Shown here: in pieces, positions 22,820 to 34,193 of the stretch
Position numbering within the stretch: the first letter of the stretch is position 1
Layout of the letters: each line of letters begins with the position of its first letter
Source of the DNA: Elymus sibiricus
Taxonomy: Eukaryota; Streptophyta; Magnoliopsida; Poales; Poaceae
Direction: 5' to 3'
Length of the DNA: 64,000 nt
Assembly: GCA_039707655.1 (NCBI GenBank)
Contig: CM077665.1
Span: forward strand, 78,493,954 to 78,557,953
Translations under genes and position numbers: made by a program
Notes under the pieces: generated by a model
Databases searched by the model: none
Told to the model about the DNA's origin: nothing
Seen by the model: the letters and a program-made list of their open reading frames with translations, nothing else

Positions 22820-25141
22820 ATGGCGATCTCGGACACCAGCGCCAGCGGCGGGGCCGGGGCTCGCCACGTGAGGTGCCCCAGGTGCCGCAGCGTTCTCCAG
22901 GAGCCCGCCGGCGTCCCGGTGTACCAATGCGGCGGGTGCGGCGCCAGCCTCCGAGGTAAATTCGAGCTCCGCTCCGATGATCAACTGGATCTTCGCAAAT
23001 TCCATGTCGCTTTTTCGCGGGGTTCTGATTGGATTTCATTTTCTGGTTGCGCAGCGAAACTCCGCAGCGGCGACACGCAGGACGCGTCCGTCTCCGTCAG
23101 TGCCGCTCCGTCTTCGGAGAGCGTCCTGCCGTCTCCTCGCCGGAGCCAGGCTCAGAGCGCCCAGTTGGGCGGCACCGGAGATGTCGCGAGCACCAGCGGC
23201 ACGACTCCTGACGCTCCGAGCACCAGCTACCGAGGCGCCGGCGCCACGACCCGACGCGAGGCCGGTGATCTCACGCCACCGGCGACGAAGCATCGCTCGT
23301 CGGCGCAAGAGCCGCAGGTCGTCGAGAAGAAGGGGCGTGATCAGCATCGGAGTGCCGATCAGGCCGAAGCTGCTGGCAGTTCTCAGCCTCGCGTGAGAAG
23401 GGATGCGGTTAGTGCTCCCAACGCCAGTGCCGCTCCGTCTTCAGAGAGTGTCCGGCCGTCTCCTCGTCGGAGCCAGACTCAGAGCAGCCACTTGGGCTCC
23501 GGTGATGTCGCCAGCACCAGCGCCCCCGCCCCAACTCCTGGTGTTCGAACCACCAGCCCCCGGGACGCCGGCACGACAATCCGACGCGAGACCGGCAGGG
23601 CCATGGGTACGAGCGGCGATCAAACGCCAGCGACGAAGCGTCACTCCTCGCCGCAATCGCCGCCGATCGTCGAGAAGAAGGGGCATGATCACCACCGGAG
23701 TGCCGATCAGGAGGACTCCGAACCTCGCAGGGGGAGGGGTGCCGTTAGTGCTCCCAACGCCGGTGCAAACTTCGCCGAGATTCGAGGTTCAGAGAGGGGA
23801 CGTGTAGCCGAGCCTGAAGCTGATGCCGCGAGGAAGAAAAGTCCAAGTCCAAGCAAAGCGGCTGTCGGCGAAGGTGCACCAATGCCTGATCGTGCCGCGG
23901 ATTCCCGGTTTGCACCGGCTGCGGTGAGCTGGAGACGGCGAGAGGATGCCGCGGCAGCGCCGGTGCCGGCAGTTGCCGAGGAAAAGGCACCGAGCCCTCC
24001 TCCTCGCCACGCGCTCCCGCCGCAGAAGATGAGTCCCCTCCACGAGAAGATCCTGAAGACGGTGGACGACCTGAGAGGCGACCTCTCCGAGCTCTTCAGC
24101 CAGTCTCCGGAGGCCAAGCCGAGGACACCTTCGCGCCCGCCTCGTCGTCCCAGGCAAGAAGGCCACGCCCCTCACCCGGCCACCCCTACCAGCAGAGCTC
24201 GCCATGCTGCCGCCGCCGCCGCTCTGCACCATCGCGGCAACGCGGGCAAGCACGGACAGGCTGCCCTCCGCGGTCTGCCGTCGCGGCGGTATCGCCGGTG
24301 CCGGGCTGACCCGTGCGGCGGCCACGACGCGCGCTCTGCAGGACCGTGCCGGCGCAGCTGCTGCGAGCACGTTAGGCCTGAGTGCGGCAGCTGCAGGGGA
24401 CACTGCTGTCGTCCGTCCAGAGCGCAGGAGCCCGCGCGGCCGGCCGCCGCGCAGGCCAAGAAGCGCTCGCCGCCACCGAGGCACCACTGCCGGCCGGTCC
24501 TGAAGGGCGCGCCGTTCATCGTCTGCTCCAGCTGCTTCACGCTCGTCCAGGTGCCCGCCGGCTTCGCCGTGGCGAGCGCCAAGGTGCGCGACCTGCGGTG
24601 CGGCGCCTGCTCGGCCGTGCTCTCCTACTCCTACCGCGACCCGGACAGGAAGAAGCCCGCCGACGACGAGTGCAGCACGGCCGGCTCCTCGCCCGCGCGC
24701 CACGTCGGCGCGCGGCCGGACCTGTTCTCGTTCATCGAGGACTTCGCGGGGGCGAGCAGCTACTCCACCACGGAGGACGAGCAGCCGCTGCACGTGTCGA
24801 GGAACTCGTCGTTCGACACCGTCGTCGCGGCGGGGGAGGAGGCGGCGGCGCGGCAGCACAGCCACAGCCTGCACCGTCTCATGGGGTACGGCTCTGCGAG
24901 CGAGCTGCTGCTGCGCTCGCCTAGCCTGTACGAGTACGGGAGCCCCGACAAGAGGTCGACGCCGCCGTCGGACGCGAGCAGGCGGCACGACGACAGGAAG
25001 GGGAAAGGCGTCTGCGTCGACGACTTCACCGGCGACGAGGACTCGGACGACAGCTGCACGCTGAGGCGATCGAACGGGAGAAGAGCCGGCTGGACGCCCG
25101 GCCACGGGGTTCCTGCGGCGGGGGCCATCAGGATCAGGTAG
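22820..25141 (+). CDS. EDR4: EDR4-like zinc-ribbon protein (DUF3133)
   Basis: Coding exons 22820-22955 and 23055-25141, about 740 codons. The start at 22820 (MAISDTSASGG) leads at once into an N-terminal zinc ribbon, with CPRC (Cys19, Cys22) and CGGC (Cys37, Cys40), typical of the ENHANCED DISEASE RESISTANCE 4 family. Two tandem 109-residue repeats follow (about residues 57-276), low in complexity and rich in Ser, Pro and Arg. A conserved helix (PPQKMSPLHEKILKTVDDL, about 365-394) comes next. A Cys-rich segment leads into a DUF3133-type ribbon (HHCRPVLKGAPF, CSSC, CGAC; about 520-572). The tail has an acidic KGKGV-type motif. Arabidopsis EDR4 acts in immunity and clathrin-linked trafficking; that role here is inferred by homology. 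The intron is 99 bp with no in-frame stop. Confidence 0.88.
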   Translation: MAISDTSASGGAGARHVRCPRCRSVLQEPAGVPVYQCGGCGASLRGKFELRSDDQLDLRKFHVAFSRGSDWISFSGCAAKLRSGDTQDASVSVSAAPSSESVLPSPRRSQAQSAQLGGTGDVASTSGTTPDAPSTSYRGAGATTRREAGDLTPPATKHRSSAQEPQVVEKKGRDQHRSADQAEAAGSSQPRVRRDAVSAPNASAAPSSESVRPSPRRSQTQSSHLGSGDVASTSAPAPTPGVRTTSPRDAGTTIRRETGRAMGTSGDQTPATKRHSSPQSPPIVEKKGHDHHRSADQEDSEPRRGRGAVSAPNAGANFAEIRGSERGRVAEPEADAARKKSPSPSKAAVGEGAPMPDRAADSRFAPAAVSWRRREDAAAAPVPAVAEEKAPSPPPRHALPPQKMSPLHEKILKTVDDLRGDLSELFSQSPEAKPRTPSRPPRRPRQEGHAPHPATPTSRARHAAAAAALHHRGNAGKHGQAALRGLPSRRYRRCRADPCGGHDARSAGPCRRSCCEHVRPECGSCRGHCCRPSRAQEPARPAAAQAKKRSPPPRHHCRPVLKGAPFIVCSSCFTLVQVPAGFAVASAKVRDLRCGACSAVLSYSYRDPDRKKPADDECSTAGSSPARHVGARPDLFSFIEDFAGASSYSTTEDEQPLHVSRNSSFDTVVAAGEEAAARQHSHSLHRLMGYGSASELLLRSPSLYEYGSPDKRSTPPSDASRRHDDRKGKGVCVDDFTGDEDSDDSCTLRRSNGRRAGWTPGHGVPAAGAIRIR
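22956..23054 (+). other. 99-bp intron of EDR4-like gene, open in frame
   Basis: The donor GTAAAT follows CCGAG and the acceptor GCAG precedes CGAAACTC. Removing it joins GASLR to AKLRSG, as in relatives. It is a multiple of three and stop-free, so retention would insert 33 residues after the zinc ribbon. Confidence 0.8.
23102..23755 (+). repeat. Two tandem 327-bp coding repeats in EDR4-like gene
   Basis: The segment starting GCCGCTCCGTCTTCGGAGAG at 23102 recurs at 23429, a spacing of 327 bp or 109 codons. Both copies run through SPRRSQ, GDVAST, VEKKG and HRSADQ motifs in the same order. A third start (AVSAPNAG) appears at about 23745 but is not continued. Confidence 0.85.
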
Positions 25142-25362
25142 CAGCAGAGGAGCTCGGCTCGTCGTATATACTGTAGAAAGAAAAGATAGTTTCAGTTCAG
25201 GCGATGGAATTCTGATGGTATTTTCAGGTGTTGGAATTCTGATAGACATAGTGAATTGTGTTTAGTTTTACTGTAATTTGGTTGGATGGGTGAGGTAGTG
25301 TGCACATCTTCATTTTTGAGTGCAACATTGTTGCAGAAATGTATAGATATACCAGTCTCTCA

Positions 25363-25601
25363 GGGTCTGTTTGGTTGGAGACTAATTTTGCAAGTCAAAG
25401 TGTGACAAGCCATAAAGTGTGGCTGAAAAATCGAACGTCAAACATTGGGAAAAGTGGGCAAAAAAATTAACTCTATGGCAATTGGGTCAAATGGGCAATA
25501 AAATGTGGCAGGTCAAACCGTGGCAAAAACCAAATACATGCCAACTAAACTGTGGCTGTCAAATTTTGGTTTAGCAAAGTGTGGCTGGAACCAAACGTCC
25601 C
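25363..25601. mobile_element. MITE-like element with GGGTCTGTTTGGTT ends
   Basis: A 239-bp element starting GGGTCTGTTTGGTTG and ending GAACCAAACGTCCC, inverted with respect to each other. CTCA lies on both sides (25359-25362 and 25602-25605); the duplication may instead be TCA. Superfamily unclear (Harbinger or hAT). It lies just 3' of the EDR4-like gene. Confidence 0.6.
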
Positions 25602-25605
25602 CTCA

Positions 25606-26249
25606 ATGCTGTGATTATGAGGATAAGGGAATATCTTCAGGTACCTACTTCTTCTCCCCCAGCCACCTCCATCATCTTAATCAGCCTTTGTTCCAGCGTC
25701 GTCGTCATTACATCACATAAGTCGGTCATCTTTCGCCCTATCATCAAATGGGCACCTTCCAAATTTTAACAAATCTATGAAATAATCCTTACGGATCCGA
25801 GCGAGCGATTGTTGTATGTATGATTTACAGATGGATTAGTTGTCGCCTACTCACCTGTAATATATGCCCACATTGCTACATAAGGTGATTTGCGCTATAC
25901 AAATTTAAATGTAGCACCTGATTGGTATGAAACAATAACATGGTTACTCGCTTGAACACCATGGGCACCTCATTCCCCACAAGCCATGTGCATATGACAT
26001 CAAATCACATCTTGCCGGCCCAAGCACAAAAACCATAGCGGCATGGCCCGGCAGCACACCTCGGCAGCTCTCCATGTCCATGTAGACGAGGGTGAATTGG
26101 ACACATACCCCCATCGCCAGCGCCTCTCCGCCCTTCCTATGTCACCCATCATTACTTGGGTCGGTCGGCGCCTAGACTAGACTGAAGGATCGAGATGGAC
26201 CTAGGAGGGGGGAGGTTGAATAGGTACAATTGCAAAATTTTAATTTCCA
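25606..26249. other. Intergenic, nothing recognised
   Basis: No gene or full repeat could be supported; short ORFs only. Confidence 0.4.
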
Positions 26250-26345
26250 CTCCCTCCGTTCCGAAATATAAGATATTCTAACTTTTCTCTGAAACGGATG
26301 CATATAGACGCGTTTTAGTATGTTTATACACTCATCTTAGTCCAT
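26250..26345 (+). mobile_element. Half Stowaway MITE
   Basis: The left terminus CTCCCTCCGTTCCGAAATAT and its typical inner sequence are present, but the matching right terminus is missing. The preceding dinucleotide is CA rather than TA, so both edges may be decayed. A small direct duplication (TAGTCCATATGAAATAATCA and TAGTGGTAGTAGTAGTT) follows at 26338-26470. Confidence 0.7.
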
Positions 26346-26499
26346 ATGAAATAATCAGAACAACTTAGTGGTAGTAGTAGTTAGAATAATCATTTTAGTC
26401 CATATGAAATAATCACTCCATGTTGAGCATAACAATTGCAAAGCGAATATTAGTGGTAGTAGTAGTTCAACAACAACTACAAGAGATGCTAGCGAACAC

Positions 26500-27471
26500 A
26501 ATATGATATAAGTAAGGCAAGAGACAAATAACCACAAGTAGAGAGTTAGGGTTAGGGATAACCGAAACTCCGAAGATAAGAATGTATCCCGATGTTCACT
26601 TTCTTGGAGGGAAGCTAGTCACCCTTGGAGGGGCGAATGTTACCACGAAGGCACAACAACGCCATGAAGGTTCACACTATTTCCCCCTTGAGATATCACC
26701 ACAAAGGTGATTCTCAGCCACCGGTGGTAGACCTTGTGGTGGTCTCCAACTGTCCACAAACTTTCTGGGGGTAATCACAATGAACGATTCCTCTCCAAAG
26801 AACTCCTACCGCCTAGGTGTGTCCAACCTCTAAGAGTAATAAGAACAAGGGAAATGCTCAAGACTTGCTCAAATCGCGGTTTGCTTTGGTCAGAAGAGGG
26901 AGAAGGAGTAGATCCTAGCTATGCAGAGGCTGTGTGTACTAATTGTATTATGCATCTTATTGATGCTCCATTTTGAATCAATAAAATTCACCCTTCATCA
27001 AAAAAGAGGGAGAAGGAGTGGATCTATCACTTGGTGTAATTTCTCTAAAGAACTCTCACAAATGCCTCCGGGATCCAGGATTTGGTGTAGAGGAAGTGAG
27101 AGGGAGCACTTTAGGGTTCTTGGGTGTTTTGAAATGAAGTGGGTAACCCTCTTCCGGAGTGGGACGAGGGTATATACAAGAAATCCTAAATATGTCTATT
27201 GGAGTTGTTTGTGCATTTGAAGTATGGGCCATCCGGTGATTTCATTGGACATCTGGTAACTAGAGACAGTGCATCGTGTAGTGAAGGAGGTAAGTGGCCA
27301 AGTACTAGGTGTAACGGACATCCGGTGGATCAGAGAGCACGGGACTTCACATAGGAACCATAAGTCCAATAATATTTGGTAGTATTTCTTCTGTATATGT
27401 ATACTAGACATCCGCTGGCTTAGAGAGCACCGTACATCCGGTAATTACAAGAAGTTTGTTGGTATTGGTTC
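26500..27471. repeat. Degenerate repeat hosting the LTR nest, left part
   Basis: Non-coding repeat DNA containing ATATCACCACAAAGGTGATT and several GACATCCGGTGG-type words. It resumes beyond the nest at 51476-51680 with the same CATCCGG and ATCTGGT words, so the Copia insertion split it. Family not named. Confidence 0.55.
26915..27003 (+). mobile_element. Short LINE-type 3' fragment with 21-bp target duplication
   Basis: About 89 bp ending AATAAAATTCACCCTTCATC plus a short A run. It lies between two copies of a 21-bp sequence (26894-26914 and 27004-27024, one mismatch, core GAGGGAGAAGGAGT). Severe 5' truncation, an A tail and a long duplication are the marks of LINE-type insertion. Confidence 0.8.
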
Positions 27472-27507
27472 TGTTGGACAATGTTTATACGTAGCTTATG
27501 TGTATAC

Positions 27508-29027
27508 TGATACGTCCATTTTGCATCATGATTTCCTACTGTTATTTACTTTGTTTTGTTGAATAATAATGCTTTGGGGAGTGATTCTAATGCCTTTTCT
27601 CTCATAATATGCAAGGTTTACACAAAGAGGGAGAATACCGACAGCTGGAATTCTGGACCCAAGAAAAGCACGCCAGAGATACCTATTCTGCACAACTCCA
27701 ATGAAGCTGAAACTTTACGAAGATTATTTTTGGAAATAATAAAAAATACTGGAGAAAAAATATACCGGAGGGGGGCCACCTGGTGAGGAGCACCCACCAG
27801 GGCGAGCCAGGCACCCCCTGGCGCGGCCTGGTGGGTGGTGCTCACCCAGGCCCACCTCCGGAGCCCATCTTCTAGTATAAATACCCAAAAAACCTAAAAA
27901 AATAGGAGGAGGACTTTCGGGACGAAGCGTCGCCGCCTCGAGGCGGAACTTGGGGCAGGAGCACTTTTGCCCTCCAACGGAGCGATTCCAAAGGGGGAAC
28001 TTCCCTCCCGGAGGGGGAAATCGAAGCTATCGTCATCACCAACACCCCTCTCATCTTTGGGAGGCCAATCTTCATCAACATCTTCAACAGCACCATCTCC
28101 TCTCAAACCCTAGTTCATCTCTTGTGTTCAATCTTTGTACCGGAACCTCAGATTGCTACATGTGGGTGACTAGTAGTGTTGATTACCTTGTGTAGTTGAT
28201 TACTATATGATTTATTTGGTGGAAGATTATATGTTCAGATCCATTATGCTATTCATTACTCCTCTGATCTTGAGCATGATTATTATTTGTGAGTAGTTAC
28301 CTTTGTTCTTGAGGTCACGGGAGAAGTCATGTTGCGAGTAATCATGTGAATTTGATATGTGTTCGATATTTTGATGATATGCATGTTGTGATTCCCTTAG
28401 TGGTGTCATGTGAACGTCGACTACATGACACTTCACCATTCATGGGCCTAAGGGAATGCATTGTGGAGTAGTTATTAGATGATGGGTTGGTAGAGTGACA
28501 GAAGCTTAAACCCTAGTTTATGCGCTACTTCGTAAGGGGCCGATTTGGATCCACATGTTTAATGCTATGGTTAGACTTTGTCTTAATACTTTTCTCGTAG
28601 TTACGAATGCTTGCGAGGGGGTTAATCATAAGTAGGTTGTTAGTTCAAGTAAGAACAACACCTTAGCACAGGTCCACCCACATATCAAATTATCAAAGTA
28701 GCGAACACGAATCAAACCAACATGATAAAAGTGACTAGACGAAATTCCCGTGTACCCTCAAGAACACTTTGCCTATTACTAGTGATTGTTCTGGCCTGTC
28801 CTTTGCCTCAAAAGGATTGGGCTATCTTTCTGCACCTTGTTTACCGTTACCGTTACTTGCTCATTACAAATTACCTTGCTATCAAACTACCTATTACCTA
28901 CAATTTCAGTGCTTGCAGAAATTACCTTGCTGAAAACCGTTTGTCATTTCCTTCTGCTCCTCGTTGGGTTCGACACTCTTACTTATCGAAAGGACTACGA
29001 TTGATCCCCTATACTTGTGGGTCATCA
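27508..29027 (+). repeat. 5' LTR of the Athila-type element
   Basis: Starts TGATACGTCCATTTTGCATC and ends CTTGTGGGTCATCA, 1520 bp. It retains a 48-bp segment near 27790 that the 3' LTR lacks. Confidence 0.93.
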
Positions 29028-29038
29028 AGACTCTTTTC

Positions 29039-29055
29039 TGGCGCCGTTGCCGGGG
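29039..29055 (+). other. Primer-binding site, Asp tRNA type
   Basis: TGGCGCCGTTGCCGGGG, complementary to the 3' end of plant tRNA-Asp with its CCA. It lies 11 bases after the LTR. Confidence 0.88.
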
Positions 29056-29133
29056 AGTGAAGCGCTCTTGGTAAGTGGAAATCGGTAAGGAAAACCTTAT
29101 ACTACGTGCTGAAATTTATTGCTACTTGCTACT

Positions 29134-30192
29134 ATGGAGAACAATCCTTTGAGGGGTTTGTTTGAGGTATCTTCACCTCGACCGGAACCACAATTAGTTA
29201 CCCCTCAACCTACAACAGCTACTGAAAATGTTGCTTATGAAATTCCTTCGGGTATGGTAGAACACTTGCTTGCTAAACCTTATGCAGGAGATGGAACTGA
29301 ACATCCTGATATGCATCTCTTATATGTGAACGAAATATGTGGATTATTTAAGCTTGCAGGTTTACCCGGAGATGAAGTTAAGAAGAAGGTTTTCCCTTTA
29401 TCTTTGGAGGGAAAAGCATTCACATGGTATAGGCTATGTGATGATCTTGGATCTTGGATCTGGAATCGTTTGCAATTGGAATTCCATCAAAAGTTTTATC
29501 CTATGCATCTAGTTCATCGTGATCGGAATTATATATATAATTTTTGGCCTCGTGAAGGAGAAAGTATCGCTCTAGCTTGGGGGAGGCTTAAGTCAATGTT
29601 ATATTCATGCCCCAATCATGACATTCCGAGGGAAGTTATCATTCAGAATTTTTATGCTCGGCTTTCTCATAATGATCAATCCATGCTCGATACTTCTTGT
29701 GCTGGTTCTTATATGAAGAAGACTATTGATTTCAAGTGGGATCTCTTGGAAAGAATTAAACGCAACTCTGAAGATTGGGAACTCGACGAAGGTAATGAGT
29801 CAGGTATAAAGCTTGAATTTGATTGTGTTAAATCTTTTATGAATACTTTTCACAAGTTTGGCACTAAATATGGACTTGACTCTGAGATAGTAGCCTCTTT
29901 CTGCGAAGCATTTGCTACTCACGTTGATCTCCCTAAGGAGAAGTGGTTTAAATATAATCCCCCTATTAAAGAAGAAATTAAAGAACCAGTCATAGCTAAA
30001 GAAGAAACCATCTTTTACAATGTTGACCCAGTTGTGCCTACCGCTTATATTGAAAAACCACCTTTCCCTGTTAGGATAAAGGAACATGCTAAGGTATCAA
30101 CCGTGGTTCGTAAGAGTAATATAAGAGCACCTAAACCCCCTGAGCAAATTAAAGTAGAACCTAGTGTTTCTATGGTTAAAGATCTCGTGTAA
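29134..30192 (+). CDS. Gag-like protein of the Athila-type element
   Basis: About 352 codons from the ATG at 29134 (MENNPLRGLFEVSSPRP) to a TAA at 30190-30192. It contains a retrotransposon gag core (LPGDEVKKKVFPLSLEGKAF, then TWYRL and FHQKFYP, REGESIALAWGRLK). It would form the particle shell that packages element RNA. The stop falls before the protease, in the same frame as what follows, so it may be a mutation within a once longer Gag-Pol frame. Lys, Glu and Pro are frequent in the last third. Confidence 0.85.
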   Translation: MENNPLRGLFEVSSPRPEPQLVTPQPTTATENVAYEIPSGMVEHLLAKPYAGDGTEHPDMHLLYVNEICGLFKLAGLPGDEVKKKVFPLSLEGKAFTWYRLCDDLGSWIWNRLQLEFHQKFYPMHLVHRDRNYIYNFWPREGESIALAWGRLKSMLYSCPNHDIPREVIIQNFYARLSHNDQSMLDTSCAGSYMKKTIDFKWDLLERIKRNSEDWELDEGNESGIKLEFDCVKSFMNTFHKFGTKYGLDSEIVASFCEAFATHVDLPKEKWFKYNPPIKEEIKEPVIAKEETIFYNVDPVVPTAYIEKPPFPVRIKEHAKVSTVVRKSNIRAPKPPEQIKVEPSVSMVKDLV

Positions 30193-33100
30193 GAAAATAG
30201 TGATGGGCATGTCATTTACCTTTGTGATGAAGCTGCTAGAATTGCTAAGCCTGATAAGAAAGATAAACATAGACCTATAGAAGGCTTGCCCGTTGTCTCA
30301 GTTAAAATAGGAGATCATTGCTACCATGGTTTATTTGATTTAGGTGCTAGTGTGAGTGCTATCCCTTTTACCTTATACCAAGAAATTATGAATGAAATAG
30401 CACCTGCTGAAATGAAGATATTGATGTTACTATTAAACTTGCCAATAGAGATACTATCACACCACTTGGGATTGTTAGAGATGTTGAAGTCTTGTGTGGG
30501 AAAGTAAAATACCCTACTGATTTTCTAGTTCTTGGTTCCCCACAAGATGACTTTTGTCCCATTATCTTTGGTAGATCTTTGTTGCGCACCGTCAATGCTA
30601 AGATAGATTGTGAAAAACAAACTGTCGGTGTCAGTTTTGGTAATGTGTCTCAGGAGTTTAATTTTTCCAAGTTTAGTAGACAACCTCATGATAAAGCGCT
30701 ACCTAGTGAAGATGAAATAATTGGTCTTGCTTCTATTGATATGCCTCCTACTGATCCTTTAGAACAATACTTGCTCGACCATGAAAATGATATGCACATG
30801 CGTGAAAGAAATGAAATAGATCAAATTTTCTTCGAACAACAACCTCTCTTGAAACACAATTTGCCTATTGAAACTCTTGGAGGTCCTCCTCCACCTAAAG
30901 GTGATCCTGTGTTTGAATTGAAACAATTGCCTGACACTTTGAAGTATGCTTATCTTGATGAGAAAAAGATATATCCTATTATTATTAGTGCTAACCTTTC
31001 AGAACATGAAGAAGAGAGATTATTGAAAGTTCTAAGGAAGCACCGGGCTGCTATTGGATATACTCTTGATGATCTTAAGGGCATTAGTCCCACTCTATGT
31101 CAGCACAAGATCAATATGGAACCTGATGCTAAACCCGTTGTTGATCACCAACGGCGGTTGAATCCTAAGATGAAAGAAGTGGTAAGAACTGAAATATTAA
31201 AGTTTGTGGAAGCAGGTATAATCTATCCCATAGCTGATAGTAGATGGGTAAGTCCCATTCATTGTGTCCCTAAGAAAGGAGGTATTACCGTTGTTCCTAA
31301 TGATAAGAATTAACTCATTCCACAAAGAGTTGTCACTGGCTATAGAATGGTAATTGATTTTAGAAAATTAAATAAAGCTACTAGAAAAGATCATTACCCT
31401 TTGCCTTTCATTGATCAAATGCTAGAGAGACTATCTAAGCACACACACATTTGTTTCCTAGATGGATATTCTGGTTTCTCTCAAATACCTGTGTCACAAT
31501 CCGATCAAGAGAAAACCACCTTTACTTGCCCTTTTGGAACTTAAGCTTATAGACGTATGCCTTTTGGTTTATGCAATGCACCTGCTACCTTTCAAAGATG
31601 TATGACTGCTATATTCTCTGATTTTTGTGAAAAGATTGTGGAGGTTTTCATGGATGATTTTTCCGTTTACGGAACTTCTTTTTGATGATTGCTTAAGCAA
31701 CCTTGATCGAGTTTTGCAGAGATGTGAACAAACTAATCTCGTCTTGAATTGGGAGAAGTGCCACTTTATGGTTAATGAAGGTATTGTCTTGGGGCATAAA
31801 ATATCTGAACGAGGTATTGAGGTGGATAAAGCTAAAGTTGATGCAATTGAGAAAATGCCATGTCCTAAAGATATTAAAGGTATTCAAAGTTTCCTTGGTC
31901 ATGCTGGTTTCTATAGGAGGTTCATTAAAGACTTCTCTAAAATTTACAGGCCTCTTACTAATCTTTTGCAAAAGGATATTCCTTTTGTTTTTGATGATGA
32001 TTGTGTGGAAGCCTTTGAAACACTCAAGAAAGCCTTAACCTCTGCACCTATTGTTCAACCACCTGATTGGAACTTGCCTTTTGAAATTATGTGTGATGCT
32101 AGTGATTATGTTGTTGGTGCTGTTCTAGGACAAAGAGTTGATAAGAAATTGAATGTTATCCATTATGCTAGTAAAACTCTAGACAGTGCTCAACGAAACT
32201 ATGCTACTACTGAAAAAGAATTTTTAGCAGTTGTGTTTGCTTGTGATAAATTTAGATCCTATATTGTTGATTCCAAAGTTATTGTTCACACCGATCATGC
32301 TGCTATAAAATACCTTATGGACAAGAAAGATGCTAAACCTAGACTCATTAGGTGGGTTCTTTTGCTTCAAGAATTTGACTTACATATTGTTGATAGGAAA
32401 GGAGCTGAGAACCCCGTAGCTGATAACTTGTCTAGGTTATAAAATATTCTTGATGACCCACTACCTATTGATGATAGTTTCCCTGACGAACAGCTAGCTG
32501 CAATAAGTGTCTCACACAACACACCTTGGTATGCTGATTATGCTAATTACATTGTTGCTAAATATATACCACCTAGTTTCACATACCAACAAAAGAAAAA
32601 AATTCTTCTATGACTTGAGACATTACTTTTGGGATGACCCACATATTTATAAAGAAGGAGTAGATGGTATTATTAGAGGTTGTGTACCTGAGCATGAACA
32701 GGAACAAATCCTACGGAAATGTCATTTCGAAGCTTATGGAGGACATCATGCGGGAGATAGAACTGCTCACAAGGTATTGCAATCTGGTTTTTATTGGTCT
32801 ACTCTCTTCAAGGATGCCCGTAAGTTTGCCTTGTCTTGTGATGAATGTCAAAGAATTGGTAATATCGGTAAGCGTCAAGAAATGCCTATGAATTATTCAC
32901 TTGTTGTTGAACCATTTGACGTGTGGGGTTTTGATTACATGGGGTCATTTCCTTCCTCTAACGGGTACACTCATATTTTAGTTGCGGTTGATTATGTTAC
33001 TAAGTGGGTAGAAGCTATTCCAACTAGTAGCGATGATCACCACACCTCCATTAAAATGCTTAAAGAGGTTATCTTCCCGAGGTTTGGAGTCCCTAGATAT

Positions 33101-33804
33101 TTAATGACCGATGGTGGTTCACACTTTATTCATGGTGCTTTCCGTAAGATGCTTGCTAAATATGATGTTAACCATAGAATTGCATCACCCTATCATCCTC
33201 AATCTAGTGGTCAAGTAGAACTTAGTAATAGAGAAATAAAACTAATATTACAAAAAATGTCAATAGGTCTCGTAAGAATTGGTCTAAGAAATTAGATGAT
33301 GCACTTTGGCCCTATAGAACAGCTTATAAAAATCCTATGGGTATGTCTCCATATAAAATGGTATATGGAAATGCTTATCATTTGCCTCTAGAACTAGAAC
33401 ACAAAGCATTTTGGGCAATTAAAGAACTCAATTATGATTTCAAACTTGCCGGTGAGAAGAGGCTATTTGATATTAGCTCACTAGATGAATGGAGAACCCA
33501 AGCGTATGAAAATGCCAAGCTATTCAAAGAAAAAGTAAAAAGATGGCATGACAAAAGAATCCAAAAGCGGGAATTCAAAATAGGAGATTATGTTCTTTTA
33601 TTTAACTCTCGTTTAAGATTCTTTGCAGGAAAGCTTCTCTCCAAATGGGAGGGACCATATATTATTGAAGAGGTTTATCGTTCTGGAGCCAGCAAGATTA
33701 ATAATTCGAAGGTACTAACCCGAAGGTGGTCAACGGCCAAAGAATTAAGCATTATATCTCAGGTACGCCTATCAATGTTGAAAGCAATGTTATCCAAACC
33801 ATGA
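30193..33804 (+). pseudogene. Broken Gypsy pol (protease, RT, RNase H, integrase)
   Basis: Successive fragments show the aspartic protease motif DLGAS (about 30340), reverse transcriptase with the catalytic MDD at 31650-31658, RNase H ([12 protein letters not shown], about 32095), then integrase with HHAGDR and CDECQ zinc ligands (32745-32860) and TDGGSHF. The order RT, RNase H, integrase is Gypsy. Breaks: frameshifts near 30420, 31675, 32600 and 33265; in-frame stops near 31312, 31542 and 32440. The element cannot make its own enzymes from this copy. Confidence 0.93.
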
Positions 33805-34193
33805 CACCGAAGGAACACATAAAAGAAACCTTCCGGAACACTCCAGAATACTTAAAAATAGGAGGTACGTGATACGGTAAGTAAACGGACTTCGAAAAAT
33901 CCGCAAAAATATTTTCTGTCAGTTTTGGAATATTCTAGAATTTTAGGAATAAAAAAATAAACCAGAAGGTGATCGAGGTGAGCACGATACACCAGGGCGC
34001 GACAGGCACCCCTGCGCGCGCCCTGGTGGGTGCTGCCCACCTCGGATGCCTTCCCGACTCCGTTTTCCTTCCAAATACTTGTTTCCCAAGAATAAAAATT
34101 CTTTATATATACCCCTGACTGTTTTGATGACCGCATCGCAGAAAAATCCTCTGTTCTTGTTTCTTGTTGTTTTCTCGTTAGATCTAGATTTCC

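Noticed and set aside
23789..25249. A 486-codon minus-strand ORF
   Set aside because: It is the antisense shadow of the EDR4-like coding exon; the plus strand has the zinc ribbons and splice sites.
28722..29060. 112-codon ORF, present again at 45037 and 45810
   Set aside because: It lies within LTR sequence and recurs only because the LTR is repeated.
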